From Colius striatus (lineage: Eukaryota; Chordata; Aves; Coliiformes; Coliidae): DNA of 64,000 nucleotides. The translations under genes and the position numbers were made by a program. Where the stretch lies: the NCBI RefSeq assembly GCF_028858725.1, contig NC_084760.1, positions 56,755,367 to 56,819,366 of the forward strand, in the 5' to 3' direction. The notes under the pieces were generated by a model. The model worked only from the letters and a program-made list of their open reading frames with translations, searched no databases and had not been told where the DNA came from. Shown in pieces: positions 12,101 through 27,100 of this stretch (the first letter of the stretch is position 1; each line of letters opens with the position of its first letter).

Positions 12101-15100
12101 CAGCTTTCCAGCCACTCTGCCCCAAACCTGTAGTGTTGCATGACATTGTGGGTGGCCCAAGTGCAGGACCTGGCACTTGGCCTTGTTGAACCTTATTTGG
12201 CCTCAGCCCCATTGCTCCAGGTCCCTCTGAAGGGCCTTCCTGTCTTCAAACAGATCTACACACTCACCCAGCTTGGTGTCATTAGCAAATTTACTGAGGG
12301 TGCACTCAATCCCCTCATCCAGATTATTGATAAAGATGTTAAACAAAACAGCACTGAGCCCTGGGGAACACCACTGGTAACCCACTGACAACTGGATTTA
12401 ACTCCATTCAATGCCACTCTCCTAGCCTGGTCATTCAGTTGGTTTTTCACCCATTGCAGAGTAGGTCCATCCAAACTGAGCAGCCAGTTTCTTGAAGAGG
12501 ATGATGTGGGAGACTGTGTTAAAGTCCAGGAAGTCTGCATATGTATGTATGTATCACAGTACACAACTTTGGGAGTACTGCACATGCTGCCTTCCTTTCT
12601 TTTCCATCCAGCCACTTGTTCCCGCTTCCTGCACTGTATCCACACAGGCACGTGAGCACCTCTCTGCACTGGATCTAGGAACTGATCTGGCTTTAAAATA
12701 ATTGGTTCTTTTCTATGATGGCTTTTATCTGGTTCAGCTCCCACTGCTGAAGAGGGCTGTGCAAACAGCCAGGTCAGGCCATTTTGCATTTGTGTGATGC
12801 AGCGATAGAGAAAAAGGATGTTTAATCTTAGAGGTACGCTTTTAACTATGCTAGCTTCTGTTTTCTTTTGGGACTTCTTAATATTTTAATCATTTATGGC
12901 CTTAATCCTTAAAACAAGCTTAATAAATACTCAATTTACTACTCAGCCTAGCATTAAACCCATTCTTCAGTATAATTCCAAACAATAGCTGTACTCAGAA
13001 TGTGTATCTCACGAATCGGAAAAGGCAAAGCAGGGGAAAACACTTTTTTGTGTTTGTGTGCTGGACTTCACTGACCTTCTTCCATATTATTAGTTAGTCC
13101 CAGATTTTCAGAGAAGTCTCTTTCTAATTTTTCCTGGAGTCTTACCTTTGTGTCATTTACATGTTACTCCTTAGGAAGTCATGAGAGTTGTAATGTCTTA
13201 GGTGGTCAACTCCTCTCCCTGCTTTTGCATGCCCTACAATAATAAAGGAAAAACAACCCAGCTATTAACCCTGATACCTAAGCCCACAAAAAGGGAGACA
13301 GAAACTTTGTCCTTTTTTGATGCATCTGTATTTTTCTGACTCTGTGGCACTTGGAAAAAAGGGAAATGCAAGGACTAGAAAATTAAATTTCACTTGATTG
13401 TAAGCCCTAGTTTTATAACGGAGTCTGCACTTACAAGAGTGGACTTTTTAAAAATGCCTAAGCAGGTGATGCCAGACTTTCATAGGAGTTAGGTACATAA
13501 CCTGCTTAAATGCTTTTAAAGATCTTCTTTAAGTCCCTAATCCTTTCTACCTACTTCACAGTCTTCAGTCACTGATGTCTGAGCACTTGAGGGAGGCTTT
13601 GTCTTTCCCATTATTTTAAAATGATGGAATTTGAAGAGGATTTTGATGATTCTGAATTGATCGCTAAAGAAAAATAGTTTATTATTTATTATACAGTGAA
13701 AAATGTTATTCATATTTAGGCCATCAAGCACATGGTTAGTGCTTGCTTAGGGCTTTACAGCTTTAGGTGTCTATTCACTGGAACAGATGGAATGTAATTT
13801 TAATAGAAGCCCTTGAATGTGTACATATCCAGGTACCTAATGATCAGCCTAGTGCTAGCCCATATGGAAAGCATTAATGTTTAAGTACATGTAAGCATAC
13901 TGGTATAGGTTTAAGCTAAGTTCTTTAGCAGTGTTACTCAGGCAGACTTGTGTACTAAGAGGCTTGCTGTGGGTGGGAAGCAATTGAAAGGAGCTCTTTA
14001 CTGCTGCCTGAGGACTGCAGAAATGTCATTTCTTCTTTCCATAAGCATTTAGTTGGTTACCCTCTTGGAGAAACTCATGCTGCCTCTTGACAGCATTTCA
14101 TTTGCAGGTTAGGGATATAATGCAGCATAAAGGACACAGGAAGGGATAAAGCAGTTTGAGATTGTTATGTATTCTACCGTTGAAGTGTTGGCATCATGGG
14201 CATTGGCAAATACTGATACCTGCTTCACTGAGGTCATAATTTTGCATTGTGTTCATAATCTCACTGCTCAATTCCTGAGCAGCTTGAATAATTTAAATAG
14301 CAGGTAGTGACAAAAAGAGAAAAACTAATACTTGGGGAATTCAGAAAGGCTTTTCCAAGATGGGAAGCAGAATGCATAAGTGTGTAAAATAAAAATAATG
14401 CTGATATTGACATCCAAAATATAGCCCGGAGGTCGGCAACTGATTCAGCTTGTGCTTGCCTCATTCCCTGCAGCCTATGGAATTAAATCACAGGGACACT
14501 GTGGTTCCAGGGAACTTAACATATTGCAATCAGATACATGACCATATGTTATCCTAGTAACATATGGAGGAAGGAACACAGTTGGTAAGGGAATTTCTAA
14601 ACCTGAAGTGAAAGGCAGCTGCTCTGGTGTCACTTGCCCTTGTTAGCTTCAGTACCACAGTACCATTCAGCACTGCTTCTGTAATAAGCTTGTGAGGCTT
14701 CCAGGTGGGGAATGTGTGTTGCCCAATGTTTTGCCAAATGATGGGGGGTGGTGGAAAGGACACAGATACCAATAAAAAGATTAATCTTACCTTACTGTGT
14801 ACTTCAAAATGTTACAGAAAATAAGATAAAGCAATCAGTTATGACAATAAGCTTATGGCACTCTTATTCCTGAGCAGCAAAAGATATAAGCAAGGTACTG
14901 CGGCTAATAATTACTATAGAATAGCAATAGTGATTAAGAAAGATACATCATCAATTGCCCTATTGATAGGTTACCATCATCCAGACCCTCAGTCACAGGG
15001 ATGCCCCAGGCACAGCGTGGGTCTGGAAAGTCTGTCCCAGCAACTGGGAAGTCCTGCATGGTGTGTCCACCCACAGGTGAAGCTACCAAAGAGCCACTGC

Positions 15101-18100
15101 ATGGGAATCCTGTTTATAGTCAAAACCCAGCAAATCAGGATGACTTGCATTTCCTTTGTGCAGAAACATCTGGTGTATTATCCTCCAAGTTGAATTCTGC
15201 CCAAGTCTAGCCAGTACTCAGAGAGGAACCCAAGGAAGTATTTTTGACTTTGTGGCTTTCAACTTCGTATTTCTCAACTGATAAGTGTCTGTTGATGGCC
15301 ACTAAAAAGTTGCTACTATTAGCAAATGCTGCTGATGGCTAAGTGCTATTTTGCAGGGTCCATCTAGAGGCCAGCTGTTGTCTGAGGCCTGTTACCCAGG
15401 CCTTGGCAGATCAGAACACAAACTTATGCTCGCAGGAGTGCTCTCCAATAAGATGGATGCTGAGCCAGTGCCAGGCTCTCCTCTCAGTTAAGTCCTTCTG
15501 GTTCTGGTTGTTTCCTTCCTAAAACACAGGCTTGGTTTATATGGTTCAAATAATGTTCACTTCGGGGAGAATTGTAGCCCTCTGCTTGGGCTGAATGGTG
15601 TCTTTCCAACTGCGTTTCGCACTATTTGGTTAATGAGTAGGAGCTCTGAAAAGACTAATCTGCTGTGTTTTCTGTATGCATCTATGCTTTGGGTAGAGCC
15701 TGTTCACTCATGTTAACAGTCCATCTGCTGTATATTTTTATTTTACTATTTTGAAATATACAGAGCCTAAGATAAAATTCACATGACAAGGCCATAACTC
15801 TTCATGATACTCTCAGGTCATATGTTACCATGTGATTTTTTTTAATCTTCTCTTAAAAATTTGCATCTATGTTTTTTTTCATGAATAGAAGTCTAAAAAG
15901 CCGCAAATATGAAGTGAAAAGCCTGTTCAGTCAAGGTGAAATGTTTTCCTGAATTATCCAGTCATTTCTTCTTCTGCCCATTCCTGTTTTACCAGTGAAT
16001 GAAAGCTGATGTTTGAGACTCCTAATGCCTTAAGACAGATCTTGGTCAAGTCATTCAATAGTCACTTCCTTAGTGGAAAATTCTCTCTTTTAGCAGATAG
16101 ATGGGTAGGATGATGCATGTAGGTGACACAGTTTGAGATATTAATTTAATGTAGCGTCAGCTCTGTTCAGGACATGTCTTTGCGATCTCCACAAGCATTT
16201 GAATCTCTCTCTCTGTAGTCACCTACAAAAAATGCAAGTTTACGTGAGATTCGTTTAATCTCTTAACATGATATGTGTTTGTCATTCCATGGGAATGGAC
16301 TAACACCTTTCTCCTTTCTCTTCCCTCTTTGTCTCTGTCAGCTAGAGGATGAAATTTCAACTTTGCGGCAAGTGCTAGCAGCTAAAGAAAAGCACCTGGT
16401 TGAAATTAAACAAAAGCTTGGCTTAAGTCTGATGAACGAACTGAAGCAGAACTTCAGCAAAAGCTGGCATGATATGCAGACAACTTCTGCGTGAGTACAG
16501 ACCTTGCACAATTCATCCTTATGTGTTGTGTATCATGTTGGAGGCATTGTCTTGATGAGCCCTGGTACGAAATTTAATAATTTTAACATATGCCGGGGGA
16601 ACAGATGACAGGGACAACTCAGAGCAAGTTGAAAAAAACCCCTTCCACAGCAGCAACATGCTTTGCTAATGTGTCACATCTCACTGTTGCAAAATCACAG
16701 CAACTAAAACTGTTAGGATCCTGAGAAGGTTATCTTCCTTTCCTGTGACTCACCATTACAGTCCTTACTGAGGAGAGAACAAACATTTTTTTATCTCAAT
16801 ATGTTATATTTTTCAGTTTACAAGAGAGAGAAGTTTCAAATAAAATACAATTAAAATGTTTAAAATTACTAAAACATTAGCAACTATTTTTTTAAATAGT
16901 ACCATCATCTCGATTATGAACAATACTGGCAGGACCAGATGACATTTGACTCTGTTTAATTCCTGATTTTGCTTGTCCAAAATAAACAAACAAACAAAAA
17001 ATATTGTTGGGCTTACCTGTACCATCTTTGAGGTTATCATAAGGCCTACATATCTGCAATTTTTTGTTACTTTCCAGCTGTGTGTTCTGTGGCAAGTCCC
17101 TGAAGCCTCTCACAGCCTTGGTTTACCACTGTGCAGAATGTGTACTAGTTCGCAAGAGTTCAGTGGAACCTTATGTAACATGTAGGCAGCTTTAGGTTCC
17201 CAGGTAATGCATAAATATGAAGAATGGCTACTCCACTGCTGTTGTTGAAATGACTTTAACTTGAATTTGGGGGGATTTGTTGTTTTTTTCTTAACCAGAC
17301 CAATTATAGTGTGGAAGTCTGTAGAGCTGCCTTTTCAAAATGTGTTAAGTTCTTGGATGAGGAAGCAGAAGAGGGAGGTTATTTGGACTGAAGCTTGCTG
17401 CCTGGAGCTACTGGTGCAAACCTTTTGTCTCATGTAAAGAAAGAGTTAAAAATACACCTATGGACATAGTGACGAGGCCTATCTTGAGTCTTCCACAAAA
17501 AAAATGTTCGAACTCAGGATAGACAGTGTTACTTTTAAGTTCCAAACACTTTTTGTTCTGATGGAGTGTCCACTGAGAGAGACAGAAAATGATGAATTCC
17601 AAAGCTCTATGAAGGCCATGGTAATTACTGAGGGGCTGGTCTCAGCTGCATACTGATCTTTATACTTACACATATGGACATACCATGTTCCTCTAAAACT
17701 TTTTGGACTGAGTTAATAGCAACATTGGTAGAAAGAACCACCCACCTTTCATCAAGTGCTGTCTGAAAAGTTTGTTGATTTTTTATTTTACTTTTTTTTC
17801 TTTTCAAGTGACAGATGAATTTGACACTTAGGGAGAAACAAAAGTGTGTTGCTCTCCAACAGAGCTGAGCTGGGAGTTGACAGCAAGGCAGGCAGGGCAG
17901 TGACATCACTCACAAAGGTGCAGTCCCACAAAGGGAGCAAAGCAGGTCTGGTGACAGTAATTAGGGGTCAAGCCAGGAGTTCAGATCTCCAAGGCTTGGA
18001 GTCTGTAGTGGTGAGTCAGGTCTAAGGTCAAACCAGTAAGCCATATTGGTGAGTCAAGATCAGTGAGGTACCTGGCCAGGTACAAGTACACCACTAATGT

Positions 18101-21100
18101 AACTCAGACAAGAACTGGAGACTTAAATGCAGTCTCAGCTTTAGTATAGCTCCCAAGTGAAGGGGAGATAAGCCTAACAAGGCTTGTCCCAATTCTTTCT
18201 TGCACAGCACAGTCTTACCTAAGGTTACACAGTTGCGCAGTGTCAGAGCTGACCTTGAGCTCAGGTGACCAAACCCGTGGGAGGGGAGGAGTTTGCAGTG
18301 CCTCTTGATGCACTCCAGACCCTGACAGGCACTTGGAAAAAAATATGTAAAAATGCAGATTTTTATATTAAAATAATAATTATTTGTATTTTAATCAGAA
18401 GTTAAATAAGGCATAAACACCTTAATAGAAAAGGTAGTCTGTATGTCTCCTATCTCTGACTTTTGGACAGTTGCTCAGGCAGGTCCTGTTTCTCATGACA
18501 TATCATTAGCAGGTGGCTTGTGCTGGGAGAGGATAGTCTAGAGATACAGAGCTTTAGAAGAGAGGAGGAGCACAAGACACTTGAACTAGAGTTACTGGAA
18601 GACGCTACCAAAATTTGAAGCAAAATCATTAATTTTTACTTGAAATTGGGTAACAAATTCCAGGACAGTTTTTCAATTTCCCTGTACAATGTTGACATTT
18701 TGCAGAAGGACAGAGAGATTTAGGAGACTTATATCAGTATGGTAGTCGCAACTTTTTAATTCAAGATGAGTTTCAAAAACAACAAGTAGTTATGTTGAAC
18801 TGAGCACCAGGAATCCATTTGTGCACTTGGGAATCCTGATGTCCATGGTCCAACTGCTATATAATTCTGACTGACACTCATGCCAGTACAGTGATGCCAT
18901 CACAAATCATGGCAATCTGACATTCTTCAGAATGGATGTGTTAAGTAATAGAGGTGATTCATTGCTGCTGCACCAAAATAGCAATAGGATAGCATTACTC
19001 ACCAAGATTTTCTGATTTAATAAGGATGAAAAGCCTGTTTTAAAAAATAAAAGTAAAAAATATTTATATGCCTGTACTTTGAACTTCTAAATCCTCAACT
19101 GCTCATTTTCAATTTTAGAAAGACCTGTTTTTAAGGAGGCAATTTTGCTTTCACTCAGTCTCGCTGGATTTTGTAGATGCTGTGCTTTTCTGGAATTTGA
19201 AAGCAGAATTCTTTTGATGGGGATCTTTTCAAAGCCACAGAGAACAATTAAGCACCAAATTTTTGTCCTCTTATTGTTAATAATCTTTTCGAACTCACCA
19301 TTTTGGGATGTATTCTTAGGGTTAAAGTGAATTTAGAGGCAGAGGAATGGGCTTCTCTCAAAAACTGTCATGTAAAGTGTGACTGAACAACTAGTAAAGA
19401 CTCATGGCCAAACTCAAAGATGGACACCACCTGGAATGACTAAATTTAAACTTGAGATTTTGACTGGTTTTAGGCATTTAGATTTTAAACGGTTGGCTAT
19501 GGGTAGCTTTGTAATTGGCCTGAGCATACTTGACATTTACATGTCAGAAAGTGTCATTAAAGTTTAGCTGTGATGAAAAAGTCACAGTTTTCCTTCTGAG
19601 AAAAGCTAGAGCTGGAGGTCAATGTCCTCCAAAGACTGAAGATTATATTAGACTCAACATACAGTTCTGTACAGTACAGGCTGTTTCTGTGTCGTTAATT
19701 TGTGGTAATAACCAGTAATTTGTTAATTTTAAGGCATGCAAAAGCAATTCTAACTATCTCTAGTAAGACTTACATTTGCAAGAGTAATGTGCAACTTTTT
19801 TCGTATCACATCAGCTTTTTTTGTCTCTAAAGCAAACGTGTAATGTTCTCATTTTTCATCTTTTTATGAAATACACCTGGAAGTCGTACATATTACGATG
19901 ACAAGAATCATAATGCATTTTTCAAGTTTCTTGTTGATTTCCTGTTCTGTTCTTCAGTGCACTGACTTTCAGTATAATCTATGTGTTAGGGAAGGGCAGG
20001 GGATTCTACTGTAGAGAATTCAGGTAACTAGAGAGCAAATGATTGCCTCAAGTTTAATGTTCTTTTACAGTGGTAAGGCATTCAACTGGAATGACTTCCC
20101 CCACACACACCCTTGTAAAGATCAGGTTTCTAGTGAATAGAGGTTAGTGGATATTTAGATAACTTCTAATAATGCAGGTTTTTAATTTGTAGTTTTAACA
20201 TAGATAATTCATTCTTATTTAGATGCTAGAAACAGGGCAATGCTGGTGGATTTCAAGGTTATTTACTTTCGCTTAAGAAAACATTTAAAAATGTATTTTT
20301 TAATTCTCATCAGAGATATTTACAAAGGCCATAATTGAGCTTTTCTAATATTTTGCTACAAAGGAAAGATTTTACATCACCTGAATGCAGTGTGTTTACT
20401 TAGTTAAAGCTGTTTGATTGTTGCTGCTTCAATAATGTTCCCACAGCTCTCTCCAGCCTTCTGTACTTCAGATTTTCACTGCATAGTGCTTTAAGGTAAG
20501 AAGATAGCTTCTGTAAAGATTGAGCTAGTTTTATACTGAATCGCAGAATAGTTGAGGTTGACAGTGATATCAGGAGACTGTCTAGCCTAACTTCCTGTTT
20601 CAGAGCAAGGTCAGCTAAAGCAGGGTGCTCTAGACTCTGCCCAGTCAGGTTTTTAATATCTCCAAGGATGGAGACTGTACAGCCTCTCTAGGTAACCTGT
20701 CCCAGTGTTCAGTTCCCTTATTGTGGAAAAAGCTTTCTTTTGTTTAAATATTTCTTGCATTCAATTTGTGCCCATTGTATCTTGTACATTAGATACCACT
20801 GAGAATAGCTTGCCTCTATCTTCTCTAATCACTTTCATCAGGTTATTTATACACATTTTTTGCATCCTCCCATGATCCTTATCTTCCCTAGGCTGACCCA
20901 TCCCAGCTTTCTCAGCCTTTCCTCATATCAGAGATGCTTCAGTCGTTCAGACATCATTACGGTCTTTTTTTCGCCTCTCTCTAATAAGTCCATGTCTGCC
21001 TTCTACTTGGGAGTACAGAACAGGACCCAGCATTCCAGGTGTGGCTATAACCAGGGCTGAGTAGAGGGACAAGGGTCACTTCCTTCAACCTCTAATCACT

Positions 21101-24100
21101 CTTCCTAATGCAACTTTTGCTGTGAAGACACATTGCTAATTCGTGTTTGATTTCTTTACCAGGACCCTAGATCTTTTTCTGCAAGGCTGCTTTGCAGCTC
21201 GTTGATCCCCAGTCTCAACTGGTGCATGGAGTTACTAATCCCAAGCTGCAGGACTCTACATTTCCCTTTGTTGAACTTCCTGAGACTCCTGTAGCCCCAT
21301 TTTTTTTCAGACAGTCAAGGTCCCAAATAACAGTATTTTTCAATGTAGTTGTAAAATTAAATAGCATAATATCTGGAAAAAGTTCCAAAGGTTACTTTAG
21401 TCTCCTCAGTAGTTCCTTGCATGAAGCACTAAGGACAGAGATCCACAAAATAACCTGGCTTTTTCTAGACATATATGTTGTAACCACGCTCAGCTTTCTG
21501 TCCCTCTGCTTTTAATTTGCTGCTCTTGTGTACTTCTCTGGAAGAAAAAAAGCCATTAAATATTATACTGTTGACCTCTCAGGAGATAATTTGGTACTAC
21601 AGAGTTTCTAAGGAGCAGTTGTATCTGTAAAATTACCACCAATAACCTCATTCCAGCATAATAGTTCCCAGAAGCTCCTTTGTCATTCCTTTTTTAAATG
21701 TTAGCAGCTGTTAGAAGACATAAGCTGCCTCTATTTTAAATAGATAACCTTTCAACCCATGGATGGAATAGTAATATAACTACAGAGATAGTTTCTAGGG
21801 AGATGAAAATGGTTGGTTTTGCTACTAAATACCTACCCCAAAAACAATACTCCCAACGTTCAGAACACTGTAAGCAGCAGTTCTGCAGTGGCCAATAAGT
21901 TATTAAAATACCTCAAAACTTGAAGAAAACCCATTCTCTCCATGAAAGCTGTAGTAGTGAAATGTCTCATAGCCTATATAATTGGTTCCAGCCAGGGGAC
22001 TGGGAAGCTTTTGATGTGATGGAAGGTGGACCCATGCAAGACTGCATCTAGGATAAGAATCTCACAATGATATATTTTCAAAACAACTTTTCATCTTTTG
22101 CCTTCACAGACAAAAAATGGCACTTGTAGAAAGGGAAGCTCTCATGATTTAGAGGCCAGAATCAAGAGAACTGTGCTATCTCCAAACATTGCCTCCTGAG
22201 CAGTGCCTGGGACTTTCTTGGGAGATTTGATCCTTTTGAAGCTTTTTCAGGAATGTTACAATAAGGCTCTGCGCTTAACATGCAATACCTTAGGTTTGGG
22301 ACGAGAGCATTCAACGTGGACCTGGCCCTTCCGTCCAAAGACAGAATAAATATCTATTTGTTGACTACTGGTTGAAGACTCCATGAGCAAGCTTAGTTCT
22401 GGTGACAGGGAACCTGAGGACATTCAAAGGGTTTCCACAAATGAACTTGACATTTTGTAGTTTAAATTTCTGCCAGCTGATGAAAAAATAGAAAGTATTA
22501 GTTGCACCGCATGTGTTTTAGACTTACAATCTACAGTACCTGCAGTCTTCTTTAATGTATATTTAAAGTTATACTAATGTGTTCCAGAGGCTCAGAATTT
22601 TCTCAGGAAGTCAAGTATAAATTCTGGACAACCACAGTCCTACTGTGACTTTTAAGAATTCGGTATACCATGTTCCCACACACATACTTGTTATGAGTGG
22701 TAGTAAAAGAAATGTGGGTGTTTCTTTCACTGCAATGTGTAATCACCTTTTGACACTTTCTTATCTAAATTTGCAAGTAAATGTAGCAGTTGTGTAAGTG
22801 AAGAAATGGCGTGCTGACTTTAGCAAGCACAGTACCTGTGTGGGAGCCTGTGCTAAAGGGAGCTTCTCACCTCACTGACTTTGTGTCCCTTGGGTCAGAT
22901 CAGATAATGTTCATGCCTTCTTCAAATATCATTTTTTTGCTGCTTTTCCACGTGGATTTCTGGCCTTGAATTTGGGGAGGTGGAGTAATAAGGCTCGGGA
23001 AAGGACTTTGAGCGGTTAACTATTCTATAACAGTCTATTCTCAGTGTCCCTTTTCTGAAACACAAGTCTCCACTTATTTACACCAGAACCTTCAACTAAT
23101 GGAAATTCCCCAGCAAAGTTAGGTGATCTGTTCCTTGGGGAAAAACCCACTGTCATTATCACTGGGCACCGGAAAATGTATATAAGTATATTAAAGTTAC
23201 CTATATTTATGTGTATCTAACTGTAATTATGAAGGGAAGGGATATCTGAGTGTAAATTGGAAGCTCTGAAATGACCAGGATAAAAAATATCCAGAAAAGG
23301 GTCAGTGGAAAGGGGACAGGAGAAAGGGGAGGAAGGAAAAAGAAAAGGAAAAGAGAAGTGGAAGGAAAATAGAAATGAAGCAAAAGGAAAGAGAAAGGAG
23401 GAAAAAGAAAGGAAAAGGAAAGAAGAAAGAGAGGGGAAGAGAACGAAGGGGAAGAAAGGAAAAGGGAGGCTGGGATATTTTTAATCTGCATTTTGTTGAT
23501 CTAGTACAAAATGTACAACATTTTGTTGTACAGTACAGAGCTCACAGACAGTGTTATTGGCATAGTTTAAAGTGTTACAAGCTGTGAAGTTTTGGCTTGG
23601 AATATCTTAAGCTTATTGGCTTGAGCCAATATATTGTGGCTTTTCTACCTGGAGATAACTATAGCACTACTGCTTGTTTTCCCCATTTTACGCCACACTG
23701 AACAAACAATGCCTTTCACAGAATTGTATTTCTATTTTTATCAAGATTTTGAATATTACAACACAGGATATTATAGAATATTTGTCACGTTTGTCTGGCA
23801 CCTTTCCTGACCCATGACTCTCTCCAGCCTACTGAACAGTCTCTTTCTGTGTGCAGCGCACAGATTCCTGGCTGCAGGAGGGTCCCCTGTGGCTAGCAGA
23901 GGTTTAGTTCCCTCAGCCATGCTCTTCCTCTCTCTCTGTGGGAGAGGAACTACCTGGGGCATGCTTCCTTTGCTCATTTAGGCATATGTACCCATCCACA
24001 TGCCAGCATGGTTTCAATTAATTCTTAACGTACCTGGCAAAGGGAAGAATGCCTAAAAAAAAGTATATCATAATTTGTTTTTCAAGTTGGAATGAATTTC

Positions 24101-27100
24101 AGGTGAGCATTAAAACAGCAAAATGCACGACACTTTACGGTTCATTTGTGGGCAAAATGGCAATGTGGATGTTCATAGATGTTTTATGTACACATTATTT
24201 GCCATTCATATATGCATTCGTTTAATTTGAGTATTAGCATAATTTAGTTAATGCTGAGCTCCATTTTTCCCAGAAAATCAACAGAGAAATCTTTTTCTAG
24301 CACAGAGATTATATTGATTCCAGGAATGTTATTCTTGAGCTGACTGTTTTGAAAACTAAAAAGCAGCAAGCTCCATAGGGCATGGCTTCTGCTGCCAAAC
24401 TCTGCTGTGCTGTGTGATTTCATTGTTAATTGTTTGCATTTTGATGCATCTTTTGTGAGCTTTATCACAGAAGAAGGTTTCTCAAGTGGATTAAGTTTGC
24501 CAGCAAGCACTGATGGAGAGACACAATGCTGAATGAAGATGTACTAATTACCAGAGGTACTGATTTTTACAGAAGCTGAATTTAAATTCTTTATCATTTG
24601 CTGTAGTGAGTCAAATGTGCAGCTTTCCATGCAAAATATGAATATTACATTTGTAGCTTTCTTCCATCAGCAGCCCATGCACTTATGAAGAAAAGTTAGA
24701 TTTAACTCTGACATTTGAAGGGCAGTTCTGTACTGAGTTGAGATCAAATAGCACACAGTATGATTATCCTGTCTTATCCTGCAGATGATGTTGGTCATTT
24801 AAACATCTAGTTCTCTGACCTCTCTATTTGTCTGCTGCCTGGCTAGATTTTCTGTGAAGCACTATTTCCTTCACACATTCTGTTTTATGAAACTCCATCT
24901 TCTCTCATTTTCTTTCACTGGCTGTAAAAATCAGCCAGTGAGACCTGATTGTCATATGATAGTACAACCTAAATACGGTATCTGAACCTGTCAGGTGAAA
25001 ATGCAGTCAAAATATGCTGCACATCTACTTTACTTTTAATTAGTATGATACAGTACTGGATATGTGACTTAATTTAAAGCTTGTTTTAAAAGCGTATTAT
25101 TGGAATATGACTGCAACATCAACAGATTTTGTCATAGCCTCTGTATTCCATTTTATAAACACTTGCCTTGGTTAAGGAAATACTCTATTAAAAAAAAAAA
25201 CCAACAGATTGTAATTGGAAATTGATGAATGAAATTCTGTGGTCAACGTCATATAAAAAGGTAACGTTAAAAATTCCACAAATGAGTTTAATCACAAGCT
25301 TACATTGGTGACTGCAGTTCGCCTACCATATTTGTTTAATTCTTCTTGTCTATGAAATATGTTATAAATATTTACTACTAAGCGAAAAGCATGAAGTGTG
25401 ATCCTTCCATGCTATGGAGTACATTTAGATGCCTACGGAAGGCATTCCTGCTCTAAATGTGTAGATCAAGTAGCTTGTTTCCACTTTTATGAATGCCGCT
25501 GGGCACCTGCAATAATGTCGTTTAAATTCAGGGAGGTTATGGAAGCTTTGTATTAGTGTAAGAAAGATGTAGAGCCTCGTGATATATTTGTGTGAAAATG
25601 AATGCTCTGAGTTGGGTGGATGGTGGTATTTCTTGAATCTGTGTGACCTGGTCTAGGCGGACCTGCTTTAGCAGGGGATTGGACTAAATGATCTCTAGAG
25701 GTCCCTTCCAATCCCTACCATTCTACGATTCTAAGTTCTCTGTTTCTGCCAGAGCAGAGCCAATAAGGTTCAGGGTCATTGGCCTTATTTCGGCTGCTGA
25801 GATGTGGTCACCTGTCCTCATGAACTGAGTGAGTGCTCGCCTGACGATTGCCAGCAATGGCTGTTCAAAGGGGATTGTAGATGAATCAGCATGTTAGAGC
25901 AGTTGGTTGTTTTAGGAGACCTTAAGCCCTATGTACAGCACTTTTTCCAAGGAATAAATGTTAGTAGGTGTTAACTGGAGTATCCAACTGTATTTCTACT
26001 CTTAAAGTTTTCTGAAAATTACGTAAGCTGTTCAGGGCATCTATACAAAACTGCAAACTGGTGTTACGGGAGGGTATGAAAACTGCTGGCACAGAGAAGA
26101 CTCCAGAGATCAGAGAAACTATGTTGAAAAGCTCATTATTACCAGAGTGTTTGGCAAGGTATTGAATGAATGCTGCAAATATGACATAATAATGATGATA
26201 GAAATATCTTAAACAATATCTCTATATCAATATCAATACTAAGCATAACTAACTGCAGGAAGGCAATGTGTTTGGTGCAAAGAGAAGTTGTTAAGGAAGA
26301 AGGCGTAGCGATGTGCATAACAGTGGAGAGGCAGGAATGATGGAGGATTGATTTTTAAGCTCTACTAAGATGCAAATTACTGTTTCTCATCTCTGCTGAT
26401 AGGCATTGCATGTTGCATGGCATTTTGCCTTTGTTATTTTGTTGTTCCTTAAAGCTCTTCTTCTGAATTGCTGGAATGGTCTCATGTCAAAGGTCATTCT
26501 TGCTGAAGTTGATGCTGAAAAAAGACCAATTGCGTAACAGTCTTAGCTGGGTTTATAGTGTTACATAATGCCCAAAGCATTGGGAGTATAAATGCACTCT
26601 CTATGTCTTCCTTGCAAGAGGAAATCCAGGAGAGGACGTTGAGTTTATGGGATTTACAGAGAAAACACAATATTGGTTGGAATGCCAAAGCCAGTGTTAT
26701 TTCGGCCAATTCCCAAAAGATGTATTCTGACCAATGTAATGTTCAGAAATACTCAGGGAACTCTATAATGTTTCTCAGTTACAGTTGTGTCTATGTGCTG
26801 TATGGGGTGTTTGGAACTATTCTCATAATGATTTTACCTAGTGTGAAGAATCTGCAGCAGAAATGTATGACATGCAGATGTTTTTTCACAAAGCTAAATA
26901 TGCCCTTAAATAAAACGAACTCCAAGGTGTCTTTTAAAAAAAAAAATGAGAAGGATGTCTGAAAAGTATTTTACTATGTACAGTCAACCTGTACGAAAAT
27001 AGGTTCTGCTATGAAAGACCTTTTACTCATGGAAGTCAAGTCCTTGACTTCATTTCGTCATCAGCAAAATTTCACTTTGCTGAATGATTTAGCAAAGAAG

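Larger units (their letters stand above)
6163..16341 (+). other. TPD52L1 intron (10.2 kb)
   Basis: AT-rich intron with four CR1 fragments (7490-7715, 7862-8872, 9345-9632, 11417-12535) and a possible LTR-like repeat (about 14850-15480). The rest, including 6163-7490, 9635-11415 and 12540-14850, shows nothing I recognise. Confidence 0.75.

Noticed and set aside
12256..12789. 177-codon minus-strand frame containing reverse-transcriptase words
   Set aside because: Only the part below about 12535 is CR1 sequence; the rest is chance extension. The catalytic motif is mutated, so it is not a functional gene.
23207..23587. Lys/Arg/Glu-rich and Phe/Pro/Ser-rich frames
   Set aside because: Both are translations of one purine tract on opposite strands.
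26558..26962. 134-codon frame in a TPD52L1 intron
   Set aside because: The composition is that of AT-rich random sequence, it ends in a poly-Lys stretch from an A run, and it has no family resemblance.
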